Below are positions 35,079-43,390 of a stretch of DNA of 64,000 nt, one piece after another; the stretch's first letter is position 1, and each line of letters opens with the position of its first letter. The stretch is from Bacillus oleivorans (GTDB lineage Bacteria > Bacillota > Bacilli > Bacillales > JC228), in the NCBI RefSeq assembly GCF_900207585.1, contig NZ_OAOP01000003.1:186001-250000 (forward strand). Reading direction: 5' to 3'. Made by a program: the position numbers and the translations under genes. The notes under the pieces were generated by a model that saw only the letters and a program-made list of their open reading frames with translations, was not told the origin of the DNA and ran no database searches.

Positions 35079-35420
35079 TTGAAAATTCTTGTAATTGGTG
35101 CAATTATAATTGGTGCTAGTGTTTTTTCTTTATTACCAATTTTATCTGCCTATTTTTTTCAACCAACTCTAAAAGACAGCATTAAATTTAATATATATTT
35201 TCTTCCTCTTTCTTTTTTAGGAAACATTGTACTAGCCTGGGGTTTCATTCAAGGCAGCAAGATATATGGAAATACGGTTATGCTTGGCGGTATTCAAACT
35301 GGGGTAAATGCAGCTCTTATTACAATTTTATCTATTTTAGTTTTACAGCAGAAAATTTCAGTATATTCCATTATTGGTATTTCTTTAATTGCAATAGGTT
35401 CTATCTTCTTAAATAAATAA
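35079..35420 (+). CDS. Four-helix membrane protein resembling small DMT transporters
   Basis: The 113-residue protein has four hydrophobic helices in SMR/EmrE-like order (about 2-21, 32-52, 62-84, 90-108), the last ending IIGISLIAIGSIFLNK as in EamA proteins. The conserved glutamate of EmrE-type exporters is not evident. GAGGTGG precedes a TTG start. A transport role is likely, substrate unknown. Confidence 0.65.
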   Translation: MKILVIGAIIIGASVFSLLPILSAYFFQPTLKDSIKFNIYFLPLSFLGNIVLAWGFIQGSKIYGNTVMLGGIQTGVNAALITILSILVLQQKISVYSIIGISLIAIGSIFLNK

Positions 35421-35592
35421 CATATTTTTATCTCCAACAACAGGATCCGTACAAGTTCGGTTGGGAAGGAGAAGCATTCGGTGCGATATGGTAATGAGTG
35501 CTTTTTTCTTTCCTCTTTCTTGATGCACGTGGCCAATATCTTGTAGCGAACCAACGATTTCGACATCTTGATACTGCCCAGGCTGCTTTTAT

Positions 35593-35665
35593 TAGGGGTT
35601 CTTGTGAAAATATTCACTTAAATAATAGGGCATGTTTGACTAACGGACAGGTATGTTGAATAAGA
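35593..35665 (+). repeat. Extended element with conserved 5' flank
   Basis: AGGGGTTCTTGTGAAAATAT followed by TCACTTAAATAATAGGGCA matches 18679. Module B follows in decayed form (GACTAACGGACAGGTATGTT, then GAATAAG). Confidence 0.65.
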
Positions 35666-35730
35666 AGTAGTACTAGAAGGTCGTCGATCTTTTTAAGTTT
35701 GTCAATATTGATATTTCGGAACTTATATTT

Positions 35731-35750
35731 GGGATATTATGTTAAAATTT
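35731..35750 (+). promoter_or_regulatory. Recurrent promoter-like 20-mer, copy 4
   Basis: GGGATATTATGTTAAAATTT, two changes from the consensus. It is about 125 bases before the broken gene at 35876. Confidence 0.45.
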
Positions 35751-35875
35751 TATTACTAGAACTAATACGAACGGTTTCGAGATTTCATTATCAGGTTCAG
35801 TAAAATTATTTGATATTTATAACCTAATAAACATAGAACTTTTGATCTTACAATAGACCATAAGGAGGGTGTTTA

Positions 35876-36304
35876 ATGGATTATGTTATAGAGCCATATG
35901 AGAGTGTTGGTCCAATTAAATTAAGTATGACAAAAGAAGAAATTAGATGTCTTATGCCTGAAAAACCGGCGAACGACCATTATTTTCGAGGTCCATATAC
36001 AGATTTCTTTGTTAAATCGGGTTTGTTTGCCTATTACATAGGTGAAAACGGTGTATGTGAAGCAATTGAGTTCTCTCAGCAAACTACAGCTATATTTCAA
36101 GAAAAACATATAAATAGTGTACCATTTATATAAGCAATGAACTGGTTAAGAAACTTTGACAATGATTTGAAAGTGGAAAAGTTTGTGGGAGTAACATCAT
36201 TAAAACTTGGTATCGGTTTATATGCACCTAATTATTTTATGGAAGAATCACCTAATGAATTAGTTGAAGCAGTAATTGTCTTTAGAAGAGGCTACTATGA
36301 CTGA
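35876..36304 (+). pseudogene. Hypothetical gene interrupted by an in-frame TAA
   Basis: The frame from the ATG at 35876 (MDYVIEPYESVGPIKLSMTK) hits TAA at 36131-36133. It then continues in the same frame with AMNWLRNFDNDLKVEKFVGV through LGIGLYAPNYFMEESPNELV to FRRGYYD and TGA at 36304. Restoring one sense codon would give about 142 residues. The nonsense change is the only lesion seen. The family is not recognised. Confidence 0.65.
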
Positions 36305-36377
36305 TCTTTAAGTAACAAGAAATTTATTGTTTAGCGTTAGTAATATTGGCACTTGTACTTTTATTATCGGAATCTGT

Positions 36378-36433
36378 TTGCCTTTATGGTAGGCAAGACG
36401 TTTTTTATTAAAGGGGCAGGTTTGTTTAAGAAG
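36378..36433 (+). repeat. Terminator plus module-B element
   Basis: TTGCCT and AGGCAA form a terminator hairpin followed by GACGTTTTTT. Module B is ATTAAAGGGGCAGGTTTGTT then TAAGAAG. Confidence 0.65.
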
Positions 36434-36479
36434 TTACACCTTGAAATGGTGCTTTAAATACTTCTTAGAGGGTGTGGAA

Positions 36480-36635
36480 ATGAAAAAAAGTACAATAATT
36501 TTTATAATATTGTTTCTCTTAGCTAGTGGATGCGATAATTCTGACGCTATTATCTCCGAAGAACAAGCCAAAACAGTTGTTATCGAACACTATACGGGAA
36601 ACATTGGTGAAGTCAAAATTATTTGGGTAAGCTGA
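36480..36635 (+). pseudogene. Truncated lipoprotein gene
   Basis: The 51-codon frame starts with a lipoprotein signal, MKKSTIIFIILFLLASGCDN, with the lipobox ending in cysteine near residue 18. A conserved-looking segment with EEQAKTVVIEHY follows before a TGA. Proteins of this kind are normally longer, so the 3' end seems lost. Confidence 0.5.
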
Positions 36636-36636
36636 A

Positions 36637-36935
36637 TGGGAACCTGATACAGAACAAACCACTGATTGTATGCAAGAATTATTTGACGAGTTTAGAATTG
36701 ATGTACCAGAAGATTACTTTAAACAGAAGGTTGAAAAAAATTGGTATTGCGAGAATTTCGTATGCAGCGATTTATAGAAAATCAGTTGGGAGACAATAGT
36801 GTGTCCAATGAAGAGATTGAACACGAATACCAAAAATCACCTAAATATAAGGGGGATATGTAAAAGGAATACATTCGTGTTATCCTTGAATATGAAAAGC
36901 GAGAAGAGAAATATAAAGCCTTAATGATTCACTAA
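36637..36935 (+). pseudogene. Gene remnant with several frame breaks
   Basis: Protein-like pieces in more than one frame: WEPDTEQTTDCMQELFDEFR (from 36637, ending in a TAG at 36775) and SNEEIEHEYQKSPKYKGDM (about 36804-36860), then YIRVILEYEKREEKYKALMI to 36935. There is no intact frame. The original family is unknown. Confidence 0.4.
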
Positions 36936-37019
36936 TCCATAACCTATTTTATATAAATATTTTCAAACTTTAAGGTATAGTATAGGATTAGTCTGAGCAT
37001 TTTTAAGTCAGTAGTGATA

Positions 37020-37051
37020 CCTAATGTGCCAAATGGTATTGTTACATTAGG
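37020..37051 (+). promoter_or_regulatory. Leader stem-loop upstream of the ABC-F gene
   Basis: Arms CCTAATGT (37020-37027) and ACATTAGG (37044-37051) pair perfectly, followed by GGCTTTTAA. It lies in the long leader after a promoter-like TATAGTATAGGAT (about 36976). It may be an attenuation stem. Confidence 0.5.
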
Positions 37052-37171
37052 GGCTTTTAAATATGAGATTAGATTATGCTTCCAAATTCATTGGAAGGAT
37101 TTTTATTTTCTTCTATAAAAAAGTATACTTCCTACACCTTTAACTGCATTCTAATGAAAAGGAGAGATAAC

Positions 37172-37252
37172 ATGGCTTTAGAATTGGATGTTACACATGA
37201 ATTGCTCCGTATAAGTCGTTATACTCCATCAAACTTATACGGAGTAAAGTAA
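37172..37252 (+). CDS. Leader peptide upstream of the ABC-F gene
   Basis: The ORF encodes 26 residues starting MALELDVTHELLRISRYTPS, with AAAAGGAGAG just upstream. It contains a perfect 12-bp inverted repeat: CTCCGTATAAGT (37205-37216) and ACTTATACGGAG (37233-37244). The ABC-F gene begins 61 bases later. This is the layout expected for drug-dependent ribosome stalling that changes leader folding. Confidence 0.6.
   Translation: MALELDVTHELLRISRYTPSNLYGVK
37205..37244 (+). promoter_or_regulatory. 12-bp inverted repeat inside the leader ORF
   Basis: Arms CTCCGTATAAGT and ACTTATACGGAG, spacer 16 bases. No T run follows, so a translational or coupled attenuation effect fits better than simple termination. 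Confidence 0.6.
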
Positions 37253-37313
37253 ACGAGATGGAAGTACCGACTTTGTATTAAAAGAAAGCATGATATACAA
37301 AGGAGGAATTAAT

Positions 37314-38792
37314 ATGTCAATGATACAAGTTCAAAATTTAACTTTCTCTTATCCGAGTAGTTTTGATAATATTTTTGAAGATGTAAGCTTTCAGATTGAT
37401 ACAGATTGGAAGCTAGGTTTCATAGGCAGAAACGGACGAGGGAAAACAACTTTTTTTAATTTATTATTAGGGAAATACGAATACAGCGGAAAAATAATAT
37501 CTTCGGTCGATTTTAATTATTTCCCTTTTCCAGTAAAAGATAAAAGTAAGTATACTCATGAAATTCTAGAAGAAATATGCCCTCAAGCAGAAGATTGGGA
37601 ATTTCTTCGAGAAATAGCTTATTTAAATGTCGATGCGGAAGCAATGTACCGCCCATTTGAAACCTTATCAAACGGTGAACAAACAAAAGTACTACTTGCC
37701 GCTCTATTTTTAAACGAAGGGCAATTTTTATTAATTGATGAACCAACTAACCATTTAGACACTGAAGCACGTAAGATGGTCTCTAATTATTTGAGGAAGA
37801 AAAAAGGATTTATATTAATTTCTCATGACCGTAACTTTTTAGATGGTTGCGTTGATCATATCTTGTCTATAAATAGAGCAAATATAGAAGTTCAAAGTGG
37901 AAATTATTCTTCTTGGAAATTAAATTTTGACCGCCAACAGGAACATGAAGAAGCAACAAATGAACGTTTGCAAAAGGATATTGGAAGGTTAAAACAATCT
38001 TCAAAACGTTCAGCAGGTTGGTCTGATCTAGTCGAAGCTACTAAAAATGGAACAACGAATTCAGGTTCTAAATTGGATAAAGGTTTTGTAGGGCATAAAG
38101 CTGCAAAAATGATGAAACGCTCTAAAAATCTTGAGGATCGACAGCAAAAAGCGATTGAAGAAAAATCGAAGCTTTTAAAAAACGTTGAAAAAACGGAATC
38201 CTTACGTTTAGAACCATTGGAATTTAAATCTAAGGTGCTCATTCAATTATCAGATGTGTCTGTAATATATGATGGTCAAATTGTTAACAAACCAATAAGT
38301 TTTAATGTTGAACAAGGAGATAGAATTGTACTTGATGGAAAGAACGGAAGTGGGAAAAGTAGTATTTTAAAATTAATCTTAGGCAATCCAATTCAGCATA
38401 CAGGTACGCTAAATACAGGTTCTAATCTCATAATTTCTTATGTTCAACAAGATACCTCTCATTTAAAGGGGATGCTAACTGATTTTATCGAGGAATATCA
38501 GATTGATGAAACGTTATTTAAGTCGATTTTAAGAAAAATGGATTTTGATCGAATACAGTTTGAAAAAGATATATCCTATTATTCAGGTGGACAGAAGAAA
38601 AAGTTACTTATCGCTAAGAGTTTATGTGAAAAAGCTCACCTGTATATTTGGGATGAACCATTAAATTTTATTGATATTTACTCTCGTATGCAAATTGAAG
38701 AGCTTATCCAAACCTTTAATCCTACTATGGTTTTTGTAGAACATGATCATACTTTCCAAAAGACAATTGCTACAAAAACAATAAAAATCTAA
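37314..38792 (+). CDS. ABC-F ribosomal protection protein of the Lsa type
   Basis: The 492-residue protein has two ABC domains and no membrane part. Walker A motifs are GRNGRGKT (about 38-45) and GKNGSGKSS, with signatures LSNGEQ and YSGGQKKK and Walker B boxes LLIDEPTNHLD and LYIWDEPLNFID. The opening VSFQIDTDWKLGFIGRNGRG and the IWDEPLNFID ending closely resemble Lsa proteins, which protect ribosomes from lincosamides, streptogramin A and pleuromutilins. AAGGAGG precedes the ATG. The upstream leader ORF suggests antibiotic induction. Confidence 0.9.
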   Translation: MSMIQVQNLTFSYPSSFDNIFEDVSFQIDTDWKLGFIGRNGRGKTTFFNLLLGKYEYSGKIISSVDFNYFPFPVKDKSKYTHEILEEICPQAEDWEFLREIAYLNVDAEAMYRPFETLSNGEQTKVLLAALFLNEGQFLLIDEPTNHLDTEARKMVSNYLRKKKGFILISHDRNFLDGCVDHILSINRANIEVQSGNYSSWKLNFDRQQEHEEATNERLQKDIGRLKQSSKRSAGWSDLVEATKNGTTNSGSKLDKGFVGHKAAKMMKRSKNLEDRQQKAIEEKSKLLKNVEKTESLRLEPLEFKSKVLIQLSDVSVIYDGQIVNKPISFNVEQGDRIVLDGKNGSGKSSILKLILGNPIQHTGTLNTGSNLIISYVQQDTSHLKGMLTDFIEEYQIDETLFKSILRKMDFDRIQFEKDISYYSGGQKKKLLIAKSLCEKAHLYIWDEPLNFIDIYSRMQIEELIQTFNPTMVFVEHDHTFQKTIATKTIKI

Positions 38793-38840
38793 CAAAAATG
38801 GCTAGGGTATAGAAGGTAATCACTGTAACTTCTGGATTTA

Positions 38841-38923
38841 CTTCAACTAATGGGTGGTTAATTCAAGAAGGATTAACGTTTTTTTGAAGATATTCTACTA
38901 ACGAGGCAGGTTAACTAATAAGG
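38841..38923 (+). repeat. Full composite element (modules A and B)
   Basis: TTCAACTAATGGGTG leads into arms GTTAAT and ATTAAC with GTTTTTTTG, and module B ACTAACGAGGCAGGTTAACT then AATAAGG. Confidence 0.8.
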
Positions 38924-39097
38924 TTAGGTTAATACAACCACCTCCAAATAATATTCTGCGCAATACAATAAAGATAATCCAGAAAGATTATCACTTGCTG
39001 TTTTGTTAGTAGATTGTGAAGTAGTGCTGAAACTCCGTGCTCAGGCAAATACCAAGAAACGGAATTGTTGCTGCCAGGCGACCCAGAAGTGACCAAG

Positions 39098-39127
39098 ATC
39101 CCCGCCTCCCGGGCGGGGTCTTTTTTG
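39098..39127 (+). terminator. GC-rich intrinsic terminator
   Basis: CCCCGCC and GGGCGGGG pair, followed by TCTTTTTTG. It has no clear gene upstream and may be carried over with the GC-rich block at 39.1-40.1 kb. Confidence 0.8.
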
Positions 39128-39189
39128 AGTAATCGTGATCTCGACGTGTCACAAGGGGGCTGAACGATTCATCCTATTCATATTGAAAA

Positions 39190-40086
39190 CTAATTGCCGG
39201 GCAGTTGGATGCCGCGCCAGCCGCTTACATCGCATTGGCCATATTCATTATCACCCACAGCAACCACCGTGCCGTCCGATTTTAGGCCGAGAGTATGAGC
39301 GCAACCCGCCGCAACCGCCACAATATCGCGCCAGCCACTTACATTGCATTGGCCATGCTTATTCAAACCCACAGCCGCCACCGTGCCGTCCGATTTAAGG
39401 CCGATGGTATGATTACTACCAGCCGCTATCGCCACCATTCCGCGCCAGCCGCTTACATCGCATTGGTCATGTTTATTCAAACCCACAGCCGTCACCGTAC
39501 CGTCCGATTTAAGACCGATGGTATGAAGATAGCCCGCCGCGACCGCCACTATGTAACGCCAGCCGCTTACATTGCATTGGCGATACCGGTTATTACCCAC
39601 AGCCGTTACCGTGCCGTCCAATTTAAGACCGATGGTATGCCAATCACCCGCCGCGACCGCCACAATATCATGCCAGCCGCTTACATTGCATTGGCCTTCA
39701 TTATTTCGACCCACAGCCACCACCGTTCCATCCGATTTAAGCCCAATGGTACGACGCCAACCCGCCGCAACCGCTACAATATCGCGCCAGCCGCTTACAT
39801 CGCATTGGTCGTGCTTATTCCAACCCACAGCCACCACAGTACTGTCGGATTTAAGACCGATTGTATGAGCATTACCCGTGTTCGTCGCCATATGAACATT
39901 ACCAGTCGCAACCGCCACAATATCGTGCCAGCCGCTTACATCACATTGGCCATATTTATTATCACCCACAGCTGTCACCGTGCCGTCCGATTTAAGCCCG
40001 ACGGTATGACGATAACCCGCCGCTATGGTATCTTTAGGCCACCGTTTCACCTTTAACGCAGCTTCTTTCGGTAAAATGTAATCCAT
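39190..40086 (-). CDS. RCC1-repeat beta-propeller protein
   Basis: The 298-residue protein consists almost entirely of seven RCC1-type units. Each 38-residue unit has the form HTIGLKSDGTVVAVG, then NxxGQCDVSGW and DIVAVAAG. At the DNA level this is a tandem 114-bp repeat, one unit being lengthened by an insertion of eight or nine residues. The units are so alike that recent amplification or gene conversion is likely. No signal peptide is seen. G+C content is far above the neighbours. The molecular role is unknown; RCC1 propellers usually bind proteins. Confidence 0.85.
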   Translation of the reverse strand: MDYILPKEAALKVKRWPKDTIAAGYRHTVGLKSDGTVTAVGDNKYGQCDVSGWHDIVAVATGNVHMATNTGNAHTIGLKSDSTVVAVGWNKHDQCDVSGWRDIVAVAAGWRRTIGLKSDGTVVAVGRNNEGQCNVSGWHDIVAVAAGDWHTIGLKLDGTVTAVGNNRYRQCNVSGWRYIVAVAAGYLHTIGLKSDGTVTAVGLNKHDQCDVSGWRGMVAIAAGSNHTIGLKSDGTVAAVGLNKHGQCNVSGWRDIVAVAAGCAHTLGLKSDGTVVAVGDNEYGQCDVSGWRGIQLPGN

Positions 40087-40110
40087 GTTTTACCTCCTTG
40101 AAAACAAGAC

Positions 40111-40257
40111 CTACTTTATTGTGAACATACCAGCCTTTGTATCTGTGCTGTGGAAGAGAACCAATTTCTCACATTCCGGGCATGTTGCTTCATCGCCAGC
40201 CTTCTTATACTCACAACGTGCCTGTAATGAGGCTCTTGTTACAATCTTTTGCACCAT
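40111..40257 (-). CDS. Small cysteine-containing protein upstream of the RCC1 gene
   Basis: The minus-strand ORF encodes 48 residues: MVQKIVTRASLQARCEYKKA, then GDEATCPECEKLVLFHSTDT. Three cysteines, including CPEC, suggest a metal site. AAAGGAGATGATTCG precedes the ATG. The RCC1 gene follows 24 bases downstream with its own AAGGAGG, so the two form an operon. The family is not recognised. Confidence 0.6.
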   Translation of the reverse strand: MVQKIVTRASLQARCEYKKAGDEATCPECEKLVLFHSTDTKAGMFTIK

Positions 40258-40439
40258 TTCGAATCATCTCCTTTCCTAACGTACCAGTAAAGGAGTGATG
40301 ATTCAACACACTTTTACGATTTTCAATCAACAAATCAAACATTGTTCGAAAAGGCTACTTCCACACGGTTTTACGAAGAGCCCTTTCATTATGTTATATG
40401 GCTGAATTTGATAAAGTTAAAAAGGGGGAGGGGAAAATT

Positions 40440-40649
40440 TTGGAGATTAAAAATGAGAACGAAAATAAAGATAAAGAAATTTGGAAATTTTGGGATGCTA
40501 TTTTTACATCAGGATTATTGTCTTTTTTTAAAGATAGTCAAGAAGCTCAGAATGATGATAAGAAGTTTAAACAAATGTTATTACAAATATTGTTCGGTAT
40601 AATTTTTACAGTAATTATTTTTGTGGTTGGATTTTGGATATTGAACTAA
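40440..40649 (+). CDS. Hypothetical single-span membrane protein
   Basis: The frame from the TTG at 40440, after a strong GGGGGAGGGG site, gives 69 residues with a charged N-terminal part and a C-terminal helix LLQILFGIIFTVIIFVVGFW. An ATG at 40398 would add 14 residues but lacks a site. The TAA stop lies inside the following element. Function is unknown. Confidence 0.55.
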   Translation: MEIKNENENKDKEIWKFWDAIFTSGLLSFFKDSQEAQNDDKKFKQMLLQILFGIIFTVIIFVVGFWILN

Positions 40650-40671
40650 AGGGGCAGGTTAGTTTAACAAG
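40639..40671 (+). repeat. Module-B element containing a gene's stop codon
   Basis: TATTGAACTAAAGGGGCAGG then TTAGTTTAACAAG. The upstream gene ends at the TAA in AACTAA, and the arms TTGAACTAA and TTAGTTTAA pair with one G-U. Confidence 0.8.
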
Positions 40672-40692
40672 AAAAATGAATGGGGGACTAAA

Positions 40693-40854
40693 ATGAAATT
40701 ATTTCAATATGTTTTGATAAGTATATTAGTCGGGATTATATGGGACTTTTCCGGGTTTAATATTCCTGTAATTACAGAGAGTTATATATACATATATGGT
40801 ATCTTTGGTTTACTCTTATACATTGCTGTCCAAATAGGTAAGAAGAAAGAGTGA
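40693..40854 (+). CDS. Small two-helix membrane protein
   Basis: The ORF encodes 53 residues beginning MKLFQYVLISILVGIIWDFS and ending in a second helix YIYIYGIFGLLLYIAVQIG followed by KKKE. TGGGGGAC lies 5 bases before the ATG. It sits between two elements, again a single-gene unit. The family is not recognised. Confidence 0.55.
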   Translation: MKLFQYVLISILVGIIWDFSGFNIPVITESYIYIYGIFGLLLYIAVQIGKKKE

Positions 40855-40919
40855 ATTTATGTTCTATGGGGAAAAACTAGCGGGGGCAGAAGTGCTTAAT
40901 AAAGAAAGGGGAATAAAGA

Positions 40920-41018
40920 TTGGATAAACAAATATTAGAATATATAAAAGTTGGAAGTCTAGTAGTGATTGCAATTAGATTAGCGACAATTGCTTACGTT
41001 CTTTGGCATGCTATGTAG
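40920..41018 (+). CDS. Small membrane peptide of 32 residues
   Basis: A TTG start with AAAGGGGA upstream gives MDKQILEYIKVGSLVVIAIR, then LATIAYVLWHAM and a TAG. One hydrophobic segment is seen. It is too short to prove, but the translation signal is good. Confidence 0.4.
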   Translation: MDKQILEYIKVGSLVVIAIRLATIAYVLWHAM

Positions 41019-41036
41019 TCGGGTGTAGGGGTAACG

Positions 41037-41092
41037 TGCTAATCGCAGCTCTTTTTTCTTATAGCACTAACGGAACAATATAGTTCAACAAG
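41037..41092 (+). repeat. Composite element with CAGCTC terminator
   Basis: GCTAATCGCAGCTCTTTTTT then CTTATAGC and module B CACTAACGGAACAATATAGT then TCAACAAG. The terminator matches those at 6990 and 21453. Confidence 0.65.
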
Positions 41093-41153
41093 ACTACATC
41101 TATCTATGAATAATAAACCCTACTAACTGAGAGAATGGTTTATTATTTTCATT

Positions 41154-42398
41154 CTATAGGCTTTTTTCTACTTCAGAAACATCCCATTTTGCTACATTAT
41201 TATCGTTAAGGTTATTGAACATAGGATTTAAAAAGCAAATGATGGTTGTAAGGCAGATGAGACAACCTAATACTAATAATAAGATAGAAATGGAAAAGGT
41301 TTCAGCAATAAAACTCCCTAAAGCTGCACCGATGGGAATCCCTGCCTGCGCTAATAAAATTCTAACTGAGAAAACCCTGCCACGTAAATGATCAGGTACT
41401 CTTTGTTGGTATAGAGTTGTGTTATTTATATTAAAAATAATGGCAAATAGACCTTGACCGAAAGAAAGAATTAGAGCTACCCAGTAAAATGGAGTCCAAG
41501 CCAATCCCAAAAAGAGTAATCCATTTAAAAATAATGACCTTAGCATCACTCGTTTTCTGTTTTTAGGTTGCTCTTGAATACCAGTTAGTAATGAGCCCGC
41601 AAACATACCGAAAGAAAAAGCAGAAGTAAATAAACCGTATTGAAAGGCAGTTCCTCCTAAATCATCCAAAACATAAGGTAAAAACATGGGTTGTGCAGCG
41701 CCGTAACTAGTGTTAATGAACATCATCATTATACCGACCCAAAACAAGACTGGGTAAACACGGTAAAATTGCAAACCCTCTCTAAATTGAACAAACCAAC
41801 TTTCCCTTTTCACGATTGTGCTATTCTTAGAGCTTGGGTTCAACATAAGTAAAAGACCAGATAACCCCAGTGAAATTAATAGGAACAACAAAACATACTC
41901 AACTCCAAAGGCGGTTATTAACAGGCCACCTAGAGATGGCCCTAATAGCATCATTATCTGTCCTGTTCCTTCGAGAATGGAATTGCCTTTCATTAATTTA
42001 TCTTTAGGCAGAATATCAGCGACATAGGCCATACTTGAAGGTGCAAAGAGTGGTTGAGCAATACCAGTTGCTACCGAAACGAGATATAAATGCCAAGTTT
42101 CTAATTGACCCATTGGGTATAAAATAATTGGAATTAGAAAAGCAGAAGCTCTAAACCATTCAGAAAAAATCATGACTTTTTTTCGTTCCCATCGATCTAA
42201 ATAAGGCCCCGCAAACATTTGAATAATAATATTTGGAAGCATAAATGCTACCCAAACACTACCCATTGCCACTTTTGAGCCTGTCATTTTATAAACAAGC
42301 CACGAGAGAGCAAAAGTTGAAAATGTACTACCTAATCCAGATGCTGCTTGGGCTAACCATAATAAGATAAATTTTCTATTATTAAATAAACCCTTCAT
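41154..42398 (-). CDS. MFS transporter (macrolide-efflux-like)
   Basis: The protein has about 414 residues and twelve hydrophobic helices, in the MFS_3 group that includes Mef-type macrolide exporters. Landmarks are WLAQAASGLGSTFSTFALSW near the start, FAGPYLDRWERKKVMI between helices two and three, and DHLRGRVFSV in the central part. The start at 42398 lies after GGTGGTAGG. A drug-export role is likely but the substrate is not proven. Confidence 0.85.
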   Translation of the reverse strand: MKGLFNNRKFILLWLAQAASGLGSTFSTFALSWLVYKMTGSKVAMGSVWVAFMLPNIIIQMFAGPYLDRWERKKVMIFSEWFRASAFLIPIILYPMGQLETWHLYLVSVATGIAQPLFAPSSMAYVADILPKDKLMKGNSILEGTGQIMMLLGPSLGGLLITAFGVEYVLLFLLISLGLSGLLLMLNPSSKNSTIVKRESWFVQFREGLQFYRVYPVLFWVGIMMMFINTSYGAAQPMFLPYVLDDLGGTAFQYGLFTSAFSFGMFAGSLLTGIQEQPKNRKRVMLRSLFLNGLLFLGLAWTPFYWVALILSFGQGLFAIIFNINNTTLYQQRVPDHLRGRVFSVRILLAQAGIPIGAALGSFIAETFSISILLLVLGCLICLTTIICFLNPMFNNLNDNNVAKWDVSEVEKSL

Positions 42399-42592
42399 TC
42401 TACCTACCACCCTTTTGTTGGCATAAAATTAATCAAATCAAAAGAAGAGTTAATTATTGCAATTTCAACAAAATTCATCAAGTTCATTCTCTTCAAATGT
42501 TGCATGTACTACAATTATATATAATTTCGATTATCTGAATATATTTATGTTTTTTATGTTTTCCTACCACTTTGATTGTGGAGACGGATATT

Positions 42593-42653
42593 TGGCTAAA
42601 AGGTATTAATTTGTTGAAGTTATTGTACTAACGAGGCAGGTTTGTTGAATAAG
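42593..42653 (+). repeat. Composite element with module B
   Basis: GGCTAAAAGGTATTAATTTG leads through GTTGAAGTTATTGTACTAAC to GAGGCAGGTTTGTTGAATAA. The terminator module has been shortened to a few bases. Confidence 0.75.
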
Positions 42654-42666
42654 AGTGCATGCTATA

Positions 42667-42692
42667 AAGATCGTCATTTATGCCGATCTTTT
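42667..42692 (+). terminator. GATCG-type terminator after module B
   Basis: Arms AAGATCG (42667-42673) and CGATCTT, then TTTTT. A similar hairpin follows module B at 35673-35694, and related ones lie near 19853 and 25497. Confidence 0.75.
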
Positions 42693-42730
42693 TTATTTGC
42701 CAATGATTTCAGAAAATTATAATTCCAACT

Positions 42731-42750
42731 GGAATATTATGTTAAAATTA
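42731..42750 (+). promoter_or_regulatory. Recurrent promoter-like 20-mer, copy 5
   Basis: GGAATATTATGTTAAAATTA, identical to copies at 3305 and 19909, about 70 bases before the lipoprotein gene's GTG. It is the best placed copy to be a real promoter. Confidence 0.55.
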
Positions 42751-42821
42751 TTTTAAAGGTTTTGAGATAATGAAGCAGAGGAGTTAAATTAGAGAAGAAT
42801 TTTTGATGGAGTGATTATTTA

Positions 42822-43388
42822 GTGAGAAAACAAAAGAATGTCATCTTAAAAAATGTCATAACGCTATTTATTGTCGTTCTAATATCAATTGGTTGTACAC
42901 CACCTGAAAAAGATAGTACCACTGTTGCCAACTTAATATTGGAGGAATATAACTATAAATTAGAACCTTATCAAGACAAAATTCAATTCACTTTAGCTAC
43001 AAACGAAATATTGAATGGAGTTAATGAATCATTTAAAACAAAAATATATGATACGGAATTTTATTTTAAGGAAGTAAAAGAAAGAACAAACGACATTATG
43101 ATTATTTTTGGTTTTAACAATCAATTTAACGATACTGGAAAAATGCTTATCCCGTTTAGAATAAATGCTGCTAACAACACTTGGATGGGTACTGTAAAAA
43201 GAGAAGCGTTTAATGAATCAGGAGAACCTGGGGATTTTGGTTCAGGGGCTTCAGGTAATACTTCAGTACTTGAAAATACTTTTGAAGGGCAAATTTACTA
43301 TTTCATTGAACCAGATGAACTTATGAATGGGGAACAATGGACTTTTGTAATAAGCGGTCTTAACACTTTAAGTTACAATAAAAAATAG
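42822..43388 (+). CDS. Predicted lipoprotein
   Basis: The 188-residue product starts with a lipoprotein signal peptide: charged KQKNVILKN, hydrophobic VITLFIVVLISIG and a lipobox cysteine near residue 25 followed by TPPEKDS. The mature part is beta-rich and contains a glycine/serine patch (GDFGSGASGN). No family is recognised. The start is GTG after GGAGTGATT. It should be anchored to the outer face of the membrane. Confidence 0.7.
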   Translation: MRKQKNVILKNVITLFIVVLISIGCTPPEKDSTTVANLILEEYNYKLEPYQDKIQFTLATNEILNGVNESFKTKIYDTEFYFKEVKERTNDIMIIFGFNNQFNDTGKMLIPFRINAANNTWMGTVKREAFNESGEPGDFGSGASGNTSVLENTFEGQIYYFIEPDELMNGEQWTFVISGLNTLSYNKK

Positions 43389-43390
43389 TT

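Larger units (their letters stand above)
35421..35875. other. Gene remnants and an element copy
   Basis: Frame-shifting coding fragments run from about 35440 to 35622, for example one ending in LLLLGVLVKIFT at a TAA. They merge into the element at 35593-35665, followed by a small hairpin (AAGGTCGTCGATCTTTTT) and the promoter-like 20-mer (35731-35750). Confidence 0.5.
38793..39189. other. Element, gene fragment and terminator
   Basis: It contains a composite element (38841-38923), a coding-like fragment without start (about 39031-39165, KYQETELLLPGDPEVTKIPA) and a strong GC-rich terminator (39098-39127). No intact gene is present. Confidence 0.55.
42399..42821. other. Intergenic region with an ordered set of elements
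   Basis: In order it holds a decayed module A, module B (42593-42653), a terminator (42667-42692) and the promoter-like 20-mer (42731-42750), then the lipoprotein gene. It is the clearest example of the ordered composite. Confidence 0.65.

Noticed and set aside
39295-40056. 253-codon plus ORF
   Set aside because: It is the antisense shadow of the GC-rich RCC1 repeats; the minus frame has the repeat motif and a ribosome binding site.
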